Positions 58,046 through 64,000 of a stretch of DNA of 64,000 nt are shown here, piece after piece (the stretch's first letter is position 1; every line of letters starts with the position of its first letter). A model generated the notes under the pieces. That model saw nothing but the letters and a program-made list of their open reading frames with translations. It ran no database searches and had not been told where the DNA came from. Position numbers and translations under genes: made by a program. The stretch lies in NCBI RefSeq assembly GCF_001423105.1, contig NZ_LMNV01000002.1:1740424-1804423 (forward strand). The letters run 5' to 3'. Source of the stretch: Frondihabitans sp. Leaf304 (GTDB lineage: Bacteria; Actinomycetota; Actinomycetes; Actinomycetales; Microbacteriaceae).

Positions 58046-58230
58046 GCATTACTTTCGGCCGAATGGCCAGAGGAAACATTACACGAGGCCTGCCCCCGAC
58101 GCCAATCGAGTCGGCCAGGCGGGCCCGCGTAAGCGGCCGAGCCGTCGGATCCTTGCGCTTTACCTGGACGTGGGCGGTGCAGTTGCTCACCGAGCATTGG
58201 GGGTCCGAGCAGAGGCAGTTGTCAGGGGGC

Positions 58231-59100
58231 GTGCGATTGGATGAGACAGTGAACGCCACCACTCTGCCTGCCTCGACGACTGCCCGTCGCCCGGTTCCGG
58301 CTCGGTGGATGCTCACGAGCATCGGATCGGCCGTCGCCCTCGGTGGCGTCTACGCCGTCGCGGTACTGACGAAGCCCGGTCAAGAGATCGAAGACTCCAT
58401 CCTTCGATCGGTTGATGGCGGCACGCTCCTCAAATCCGGTCGGGCGCTCGATGCGATCTCGATTCCGGCGATCCTTGTCGTAGTCGGCGTCGTCGTGCTC
58501 ATCGCTTTCGTGCGCCGCCGCCCCGGAGCGGCCTTCCAGTCGGCGACCCTGATCGTAGGATCCATCGCGACCGCCCAGATCATCAAGGCCATTGCACCGC
58601 GCCCCGAGCTCACCGAGTCGACCCTCAGCAACAGCTTTCCCAGCGGCCACGTCACGATCGCCGTGGCCGGTCTCCTGGCTCTCTCGACTGCATTCGGGCG
58701 TCACCTCCGGCCGCTCATCATGGTGGTCGGGACCGCGTTCGCCGCCCTCGTCGCCGAGCAGACCGTTGCCTACGGCTGGCACCGCGTCAGCGACGTCTGC
58801 GGGGCATGCGCGGTCGCTCTGCTGTGGCTCGGCATCGTGCGGAGCGCCGCGGCCGTCTGGTCGCGCGACCGCCGCGACACCGTGAGCAAGAAGGCGCACG
58901 GCTTCACCTCGGCCGTTCTCGGGCTGGCACTGGTCGCGACACTCGCTGCCGCCGGCGCGATCTTCTCGATCGGCATCGGCGCCGACATGACCGTCACCAT
59001 GTCGACCGGGCCAGGAGTGCTCGTCGGGGCGCGGCTGCTCTCGGCCGGCGTCGTGATCGCGACCGCCTGGCTGGCCTGGAAGCTCGATCGGTCAGTGTAG
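58231..59100 (+). CDS. PAP2-family membrane phosphatase
   Basis: A membrane protein of about 289 residues. PAP2 motifs are IIKAIAPRPE (K..RP), NSFPSGHVTIAV (PSGH) and YGWHRVSDVCGA (HRxSD), with the two catalytic His present. There are about six hydrophobic segments, and the last two (AVLGLALVATLAAAGAIFSIG and LLSAGVVIATAWLAWKL) extend beyond the catalytic core. The start is uncertain: GTG 58231 with AGGGGG upstream is preferred over ATG 58063, which would place 56 unusual residues at the N-terminus. It is distinct from the PAP2 gene at 18.2 kb. Confidence 0.83.
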   Translation: MRLDETVNATTLPASTTARRPVPARWMLTSIGSAVALGGVYAVAVLTKPGQEIEDSILRSVDGGTLLKSGRALDAISIPAILVVVGVVVLIAFVRRRPGAAFQSATLIVGSIATAQIIKAIAPRPELTESTLSNSFPSGHVTIAVAGLLALSTAFGRHLRPLIMVVGTAFAALVAEQTVAYGWHRVSDVCGACAVALLWLGIVRSAAAVWSRDRRDTVSKKAHGFTSAVLGLALVATLAAAGAIFSIGIGADMTVTMSTGPGVLVGARLLSAGVVIATAWLAWKLDRSV

Positions 59101-59144
59101 GTCGCTGGCAGCGCCGGCCCGGCGTCCTGCCAGCAGGGTCTTGT

Positions 59145-59192
59145 CGAGATCGCACTAGTCGTCGCCTCGACCCGACCGGTAGTGCGATCTCG
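59145..59192. repeat. Palindromic repeat family B, copy 1
   Basis: Perfect 12-bp arms CGAGATCGCACT and AGTGCGATCTCG in a 48-bp unit. Copy 2 at 62469-62516 has the same length, in opposite orientation, with CAGT/ACTG at the inner arm ends instead of CACT/AGTG. Confidence 0.85.
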
Positions 59193-59205
59193 GCAGCCCG
59201 CGCCT

Positions 59206-59265
59206 CGCGAGATGGCCACAACTACGTGAAACGCGGCCTCGAGTCGTAGATCAGGCCACCTCGCG
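59206..59265. repeat. Palindromic repeat family C, copy 1
   Basis: 60 bp with ends CGCGAGATGGCC and GGCCACCTCGCG (11 of 12 complementary). It lies 13 bp from the family B copy. Copy 2 is at 62397-62456. Confidence 0.8.
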
Positions 59266-59286
59266 CGAGCGGCACGACCCTGAGCC

Positions 59287-60462
59287 CTACGCGGCCCCGA
59301 ACAGCAACCCGAGCGCGTACGTCACGGCGGCGGCCCCGTAGCCGATCGCGAGCTGCCGCAGCGCCCGGCGGAGCGGCGACGTTCCCGAGAGCAGCCCGAC
59401 CACGGCGCCGGTGCCGAGCAGAGCCAGCCCGACGAGCACCGCCGCGACCACGATCACGGTGAGCCCGGACGCCCCGAAGAACAGCGGGATCAACGGGATG
59501 ATCGCCCCCGACGCGAAGAAGCAGAAGCTCGATACCGCAGCGCCGAGTCCCGACCCGATGGCCTCATGCTCATCGACGGGCGAGTCGGCGGACGCCGGCG
59601 CAGAATCAGAAGCAGAAGCACCTCCGACAGACGGCGCCTTGACGGGCGCCACCAGCACATCGACCCCAGGATCCGGCACAACCCCGATCGCCCCGGTCCG
59701 CACCTGCAGTGCGCCGAGCACGTCCCGCGCATGCGCCTCCGCCTCGTCAGGAGCCATTCCCCGCGCCCGATACACGAGCGCGAGCTCGTTGGCATCGACG
59801 TCGAGGTCGGGCAGCACGTGCTCGGCTTCGGGGTCGGGGGTCGATGCCGCGAGGAGTTCGCGCTGCGAGCTCACCGACACGTACTCCCCCGCGCCCATCG
59901 ACAGTGCGCCGGCCAGCAGCCCCGAGAGCCCGGTCACGAGGACGACCGCGTGCGACGCCCCGCTCGCGGTGACCCCGAGGATCAACGCCAGGTTCGACAC
60001 GAGCCCGTCGTTCGCGCCGAAAACCGCCGCGCGGAACGTGCCCGACAGCCGCGATCGACCTCGCTCGGCGAGACCGCGCACGACCTCGCCGTGGATGCGC
60101 TCGTCGGCTGCCATCGCCTCGGTCGCGTCGGCGTCGGTCGCATACGGTGACCGCGCCTCGGCGCTCTGCACGAGGGCGAGCACGAAGATCGAGCCGAAGC
60201 GCCGGGCGAGAAACCCGAGGATCCGAGTGCGCAAGTCCGTCCGCACGGATCGCCCCACGCGGTCCCCCAGCAGGTCGCGCCAATGCTGCTCGTGCCGCCC
60301 CTCGGCGTCGGCGAGCGCCAGCAGGATGTCGCGCTCCTCGCCGGCTCGGCGCGCGGCGAGGTCGCGGTAGACGGCACCCTCGGCCCGTTCGTCGGCGAGG
60401 TAACGGCGCCACCGCCGGAGGTCGGCGGGGCTGGGTTCCCTCGCGGGCGTGGTCGCGCTCAT
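59287..60462 (-). CDS. Erythrin-VIT family iron transporter (MbfA-like)
   Basis: A 391-residue fusion. Residues about 10-150 form a ferritin/rubrerythrin-like domain with iron-ligand motifs (RAGEERDILLALADAEGRHEQHW, MAADERIHGEVV). Residues about 165-391 form a VIT1/CCC1-like membrane domain (FGANDGLVSNLALILGVTASG, MGAGEYVSVSSQREL, SGAIIPLIPLFFGASG). A Ser/Ala-rich insert separates two parts of the membrane domain. Relatives export or store iron and protect against peroxide. The start at 60462 is leaderless by a TACCCT box 6 nt upstream. Confidence 0.92.
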   Translation of the reverse strand: MSATTPAREPSPADLRRWRRYLADERAEGAVYRDLAARRAGEERDILLALADAEGRHEQHWRDLLGDRVGRSVRTDLRTRILGFLARRFGSIFVLALVQSAEARSPYATDADATEAMAADERIHGEVVRGLAERGRSRLSGTFRAAVFGANDGLVSNLALILGVTASGASHAVVLVTGLSGLLAGALSMGAGEYVSVSSQRELLAASTPDPEAEHVLPDLDVDANELALVYRARGMAPDEAEAHARDVLGALQVRTGAIGVVPDPGVDVLVAPVKAPSVGGASASDSAPASADSPVDEHEAIGSGLGAAVSSFCFFASGAIIPLIPLFFGASGLTVIVVAAVLVGLALLGTGAVVGLLSGTSPLRRALRQLAIGYGAAAVTYALGLLFGAA

Positions 60463-60468
60463 GGGGTC

Positions 60469-60474
60469 AGGGTA
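60469..60474 (-). promoter_or_regulatory. Candidate -10 box, leaderless VIT mRNA
   Basis: TACCCT with exactly 6 nt to the ATG at 60462. Confidence 0.4.
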
Positions 60475-60672
60475 GCGGTGCGCGGGAGGGGTGGTGCGGG
60501 GGTCGGCGTCGCGGATCCTCGAGTTTTTTTGCGTTTCGTGCACCTTCTTGCCGAACGCCCAGCTTCGGTGTTACGTTGCCCGAGGCCCACCCGAACGGGC
60601 CCGCCTGTGGCCCTTCCATCTGGGGGGAGGACGACGACGCAACGACGCTCATCTCCACTGAAGGATCACTCT

Positions 60673-62304
60673 GTGAAATCTTTGTCTCGAGGCACGGCGT
60701 TCGCCGTTCCGACCGTTCTCGCCATGACGTTCGGTGGGCTGTTGCTCGCCGCGCCGGCCCATGCCGCTGACGCCTTCGCCGTCACAACGCCCGCTCCCGG
60801 TGCGACCGGAGTGGCGCAGACGTTCCCGAACGTCGTTCCGTTCGAAGGCACCGGCGCTCCCGCCGGCGACAACGTGACCGTCAGCTACCTCGACGCCAAC
60901 GGCGCCAGCCACAACGCGACCTTCGGCGGCTCGACCGTCGACGCCGCGACGGGACAGTGGAGCGGCAACGAGAACTTCGACCAGCTCAGCCCCGGCCAGA
61001 CAGCCGTGGTGGCGACGGTCACCGCAGTCAACGCGGGCGGCACCGTCGACTTGACCACGACGACTTCGTTCGAGCTCGCCGTCGCGCCGAACTCGTTGAC
61101 GCCGTTCACGGTCACGAAGCCGGTGTCGAACTCGACCACCCCGGTCGAGAGCACGACGCCGACCTTCGAGGGAGCCGGCCAGGCCGGTGACACCATCACG
61201 ATCACCTACGGCGCCCGCGCCGCGAAGACCGGCGTCGCCGCGACCACAGTCGTGAAGACCGACAACACTTGGTCGACCACGACCGACTTCAGCCAGCTCG
61301 AGCCGGGCGCGACCGAGGGCAGCGCTCTCGTCAACGAGACCGACCCCGCCGGCAACCCCGTCCCCGGTGCCGACCAGAAACGCATCAATTTCGTGTTCCC
61401 GTCGGCCCCCGCTGCCGCCGTGCCCGCGTCGATTGCCGTGACGCCGACCAAGACCAGCGTGCTCGAAGCGTCGACCACCGGCATCGCCGTCTCGGCCGAG
61501 GGCTTCAGCCCCGACGAGCAGGTCGTCGTCGCCGTCACCGATGCCAAGGGCACCGTAATCCCCCTCGCCGGCGATCGCCCCGCTCAGACATTCGCCAGCG
61601 ACACCGACGGCTCGTACACCGACGTTCTGCGTCTGCCTGCCAACCTCGTGGGCGGTACCTACACGGTCACCATCGTCGGCGTCCGCAGCGGCGTCTCCGT
61701 CAAGTCGTCGTTCTACGCTCTCGGTGCCCCGACGATCACCTCTCCGACCAACGGTCAGAAGCTCGTCGGCTCGACGGTCACCTTCGCCGGAACCGGAACC
61801 CCAGGATCCGACATCGGCGTGATCGTCCTCACCACGAAGGCGTACAAGGCCGCTCTCGCCCAGGCGAAGGCCGCTGAAGCCAAGTCGTCCGCATCGGTTT
61901 CGCGTCTGGCCTCGCCGCGCGCCGGAACCACCGCGACGCCCGCCGACCCGACCGCTCGCATCATCGTCGGCGCGAACGGCCGCTGGAGCGTCACCCTCGC
62001 CGCCAAGCCCGGCGACTACACCGCCGTCGCGATCGCCGCTCTGCTCGACGCGAACGGCGACCCGGTCGTCGACGCCGCGGGCACCCCGGTCGCGGCCGGC
62101 CCGAGCGCTCCGGTCGAGTTCACGCTGACCGCTGCGGTCGTCACACCGGCCGCCGCTGGCACGGGAGTGGACGGCGACGGAACGACGACGCTGGCCTACA
62201 CGGGCTCCGACACAGCGCCGCTCGCGATCGGTGGCAGCCTCGTGCTGCTCGTCGGCGCCGGCCTGCTGCTGGCGGCTCGCCGTCGCCGCTCGGTCGAGGT
62301 GTAG
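60673..62304 (+). CDS. Sortase-anchored surface protein with Ig-like repeats
   Basis: A 543-residue secreted protein. The signal peptide is SLSRGTAFAVPTVLAMTFGGLLLAAPAHA. The mature part is a string of beta-sandwich modules with repeated themes (ITSPTNGQKLVGSTVTFAGTG, FTVTKPVSNSTTPVESTTPTFEGAG). The C-terminus carries a sorting signal: LAYTG at 507-511, a hydrophobic stretch and ARRRR, matching class E sortases of actinobacteria. AAGGA precedes the GTG start. It is probably a wall adhesin or spacer. No sortase gene is in the window. Confidence 0.88.
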   Translation: MKSLSRGTAFAVPTVLAMTFGGLLLAAPAHAADAFAVTTPAPGATGVAQTFPNVVPFEGTGAPAGDNVTVSYLDANGASHNATFGGSTVDAATGQWSGNENFDQLSPGQTAVVATVTAVNAGGTVDLTTTTSFELAVAPNSLTPFTVTKPVSNSTTPVESTTPTFEGAGQAGDTITITYGARAAKTGVAATTVVKTDNTWSTTTDFSQLEPGATEGSALVNETDPAGNPVPGADQKRINFVFPSAPAAAVPASIAVTPTKTSVLEASTTGIAVSAEGFSPDEQVVVAVTDAKGTVIPLAGDRPAQTFASDTDGSYTDVLRLPANLVGGTYTVTIVGVRSGVSVKSSFYALGAPTITSPTNGQKLVGSTVTFAGTGTPGSDIGVIVLTTKAYKAALAQAKAAEAKSSASVSRLASPRAGTTATPADPTARIIVGANGRWSVTLAAKPGDYTAVAIAALLDANGDPVVDAAGTPVAAGPSAPVEFTLTAAVVTPAAAGTGVDGDGTTTLAYTGSDTAPLAIGGSLVLLVGAGLLLAARRRRSVEV

Positions 62305-62324
62305 TCGGTCGCACTGACTGCCGG

Positions 62325-62366
62325 AGGGCCCGTCTCGCGCGTTCGCGCGGGGCGGGCCCTTTCTTC
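62325..62366 (+). terminator. Strong terminator of the surface protein gene
   Basis: AGGGCCCG (62325-62332) pairs with CGGGCCCT (62353-62360), extended by a GC-rich inner stem around TTCG, and is followed by TTCTTCG. Confidence 0.75.
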
Positions 62367-62396
62367 GTTGCGGGCGGGCTCGTCGCGCCGCTCGCT

Positions 62397-62456
62397 CGCG
62401 AGATGGCCGAACGTGCAGCCACGAGCTCGATTCGGCGGAGATCGGGCCACCTTGCG
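62397..62456. repeat. Palindromic repeat family C, copy 2
   Basis: 60 bp with ends CGCGAGATGGCC and GGCCACCTTGCG, 12 bp from the family B copy that follows. Confidence 0.8.
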
Positions 62457-62468
62457 CACGCCACCCGC

Positions 62469-62516
62469 CGAGATCGCAGTTGCGGTCGGGTGGAGGCGAC
62501 CCCTACTGCGATCTCG
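62469..62516. repeat. Palindromic repeat family B, copy 2
   Basis: Perfect 12-bp arms CGAGATCGCAGT and ACTGCGATCTCG in 48 bp. 19 of 24 central bases match the reverse complement of copy 1. Confidence 0.85.
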
Positions 62517-62574
62517 GCGACGCCCAAGCGACGACGCCGAAGCCGCAGCACGCCCCGCGCCCACCGCCAGCGCC

Positions 62575-62580
62575 TACGCT
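62575..62580 (+). promoter_or_regulatory. Candidate -10 box, leaderless DUF429 mRNA
   Basis: TACGCT with exactly 6 nt to the ATG at 62587. Confidence 0.4.
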
Positions 62581-62586
62581 CAACTG

Positions 62587-63423
62587 ATGCTGTACATAGG
62601 AGTCGACCTGGCCTGGGGCGAGGGCAGCGACGCCAAACCGGCGAACGAGACCGGGCTGTGCGCACTCACCGCAGAAGGACGCATCGTGGCGGCCGGGTGG
62701 GAACGCGGTGTCGAGGGCGTGGTCCGGTGGATCCTCGGGGTTGTCGCTGAGGCAAAGGCAGCAGTCGGCCCGGGCGTCGCCATCGCCGTCGACGCCCCGC
62801 TGGTCGTTCCGAACGCGGTCGGCATGCGCGAGTCCGAGAAGCAGGTCGGTCGTGCCTACGGCCGGTGGAAGGTGGCGGCCAACCCCACGAACCAGGCGCT
62901 CGGCTGGCTGGCCGGGGTGCGGCTTCGCGACGCTCTCGAGCAGGCAGGGTTCGTGGTGGTGTCGGGTGTGCCGGATCCTGAGCCTCGTGACCGCGTGATG
63001 TTCGAGTGCTATCCGTACACGACTCTCGTCGGGGTCGAAGAACTCGGCTACGACGACGAACGCCCGCGCTACAAGCGGCTCGACAAGGCGCTGCCGGCCG
63101 CTGAAGCAAGGGCAGCGCGTGCTGTGGCGACCGACGAGCTGGTGCGCCGCATCGGGCTGCTCGATACGTTCGATCCGCCCCTCGACCTCGCGTCGCACCC
63201 GCTCACGAGGGCGCTGCTCGACGAGCCGTCACCGCTCTCCGGCCCCGCGCACAAGCACCGCGAAGACCTGCTCGACGCAACCCTGTGCGCCTGGACGGCT
63301 TCGATCTGGCACCGGCACGGGCTCTCGCGGGTGCAGGTGCTCGGGCGGGACGAACCGAAGGATCCCTCGGGCCGACCGGCAACGCTCGTCGCGCCGTGCC
63401 GCCCGTCACAGCGTCTGCCGTAG
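62587..63423 (+). CDS. DUF429 (RNase H-fold) protein
   Basis: 278 residues. The N-terminal MLYIGVDLAWGEG is the RNase H-fold acidic motif, with AIAVDAPLVVPN and the charged FECYPYTTLVGVEELGY typical of DUF429. A C-terminal acidic-His region (HREDLLDATLCAWTAS) completes the fold. The family is predicted to be a nuclease or nucleotide-binding enzyme, but its role is not established. ATG 62587 is leaderless by its promoter spacing. The gene stands alone after the repeat composite. Confidence 0.85.
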   Translation: MLYIGVDLAWGEGSDAKPANETGLCALTAEGRIVAAGWERGVEGVVRWILGVVAEAKAAVGPGVAIAVDAPLVVPNAVGMRESEKQVGRAYGRWKVAANPTNQALGWLAGVRLRDALEQAGFVVVSGVPDPEPRDRVMFECYPYTTLVGVEELGYDDERPRYKRLDKALPAAEARAARAVATDELVRRIGLLDTFDPPLDLASHPLTRALLDEPSPLSGPAHKHREDLLDATLCAWTASIWHRHGLSRVQVLGRDEPKDPSGRPATLVAPCRPSQRLP

Positions 63424-63447
63424 TGTCGCGGCGCGTGGCCCTCCCCG

Positions 63448-63957
63448 CTACAGCGCCTTGATCATCTCGTTCTCGAATCCGTGCGGCGCCAGCTCGTACG
63501 GCAGCTTGCGTCCCGTCTCGGTGAAACCGCGCCCCGCGTAGTAGCGGATCGCCCGCGCGTTGTCTTCGTGCACGTGCAGCGCCATCGCACTCGCGTGCCC
63601 CTTCGCCCAGGCCTCCACCTCGTCGAGTAGCGCATCGGTCACTCCGGCGGCGCGGCCTCGATGCGACGGCGCCACGTAAACGCCGACGAGCAGCGGGAAT
63701 CCCGTCTTGGGCAGGTAGCCGCCCATCGTTCCGACCCAGGATCCGGTCGACTCGTCGATGGCAGCGAACGACGCCGACCCCTCGTCCGTTCCTCGGCGAC
63801 CCCGCAGGCGCCATTCGGCCTCGGGGTGATTCTCGGCCGTCGCCAGGGTCTCGCCGAACGCGATCGGGGTGTCGCGGAGCATCTCGAGCCGCAGAACCCG
63901 GACCTCCCGCCAATCGGCTTCGGTGACGGGGCGGATGGTGACGGTGGTGCTGGCCAT
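63448..63957 (-). CDS. GNAT acetyltransferase
   Basis: A 169-residue N-acetyltransferase. Motif A is VGVYVAPSHRGRAAGVTDALLDEVEAWA, with ALHVHEDNARAIRYYAGRGFTETG as the following signature. The N-terminal IRPVTEADWREVRVLRLEMLRDTPIAFGET resembles YhbS/RimI-type small-molecule acetylases. The substrate is unknown. TAGGCT sits 6 nt before the ATG. Confidence 0.88.
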   Translation of the reverse strand: MASTTVTIRPVTEADWREVRVLRLEMLRDTPIAFGETLATAENHPEAEWRLRGRRGTDEGSASFAAIDESTGSWVGTMGGYLPKTGFPLLVGVYVAPSHRGRAAGVTDALLDEVEAWAKGHASAMALHVHEDNARAIRYYAGRGFTETGRKLPYELAPHGFENEMIKAL

Positions 63958-63963
63958 GCGTTC

Positions 63964-63969
63964 AGCCTA
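63964..63969 (-). promoter_or_regulatory. Candidate -10 box, leaderless GNAT mRNA
   Basis: TAGGCT with exactly 6 nt to the ATG at 63957. Confidence 0.4.
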
Positions 63970-64000
63970 GGCGGGGGCCGGCGTGCTCGACCCGCGCCCA

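Noticed and set aside
58063-58230. N-terminal 56 residues of the second PAP2 protein
   Set aside because: The ATG lies where the tRNA promoter should be, and the residues have no membrane or family features. GTG 58231 has a better ribosome site.
59100-59290. CRISPR array or IS end in the repeat region
   Set aside because: There are only single B and C units with no regular spacers and no transposase frame.

Overview
This window comes from a high-GC actinobacterium. The strong G/C bias, GTG starts, a LytR-CpsA-Psr wall ligase, a LAXTG sortase signal, lipobox binding proteins, an ECF factor of the SigK type, a tRNA gene without encoded CCA and many probable leaderless mRNAs point to Actinomycetota, most plausibly the family Microbacteriaceae. 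The family name is an inference. The window reads as an ordinary chromosome segment. I see no rRNA, CRISPR array, prophage or intact insertion sequence.

Layout. 1-4.5 kb: RuMP-cycle pair hxlB-hxlA, an LCP wall protein, and a divergent Lrp regulator / alanine dehydrogenase pair. 4.6-7.9 kb: a SipW-type signal peptidase fused to a substrate-like domain, a free substrate-like secreted protein, and an orphan histidine kinase. 8.0-17.4 kb: one leftward operon for a guanidine- or urea-type carboxylase, two DUF1989 partner proteins, allophanate hydrolase, an APC permease and a TetR regulator with a palindromic operator. 17.5-23.6 kb: small membrane proteins, a PAP2 phosphatase, a TetR/NAD(P)H-oxidoreductase pair, an unknown four-gene membrane cluster behind a 13-codon leader ORF, and orphan small proteins. 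23.3-24.8 kb: PiT phosphate transporter plus a small partner. 25.0-32.4 kb: a sugar ABC importer, two glycosidases and a LacI regulator with two matching operators.

32.6-41.5 kb: a histone-H1-like protein, a pseudo-receiver/GAF protein, a Nudix hydrolase, a GNAT, an XRE-cupin regulator, two regulator/oxidoreductase pairs with clear operators, a TetR next to a truncated SnoaL remnant and a DUF1772 protein, and a SigK-like ECF factor. 41.8-49.9 kb: a tightly overlapped leftward operon for a peptide ABC importer, a CocE-type hydrolase and a TetR regulator. 50-57.8 kb: cupins, a Phd/RelE toxin-antitoxin module, and a hydroxycinnamate cluster (MarR, phenolic acid decarboxylase, esterase), then a tandem SnoaL-like secreted protein opposite an HxlR regulator. 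57.9-64 kb: tRNA-Arg(ACG), PAP2, an erythrin-VIT iron transporter, a LAXTG surface protein, DUF429 and GNAT.

Cross-cutting signals. (1) At least fourteen genes without a good Shine-Dalgarno have TANNNT exactly 6 nt before the start codon, the layout of leaderless transcripts. (2) Several regulators sit beside exact palindromes that are probable operators. (3) Three families of two-copy palindromic repeats occur between genes. One is a composite of about 120 bp whose two copies are in opposite orientation and bracket the VIT and surface-protein genes, with a compensatory base change in the stem. (4) GGATCC appears far more often than base composition predicts. The most unusual protein is the signal peptidase fused to what looks like its own substrate.
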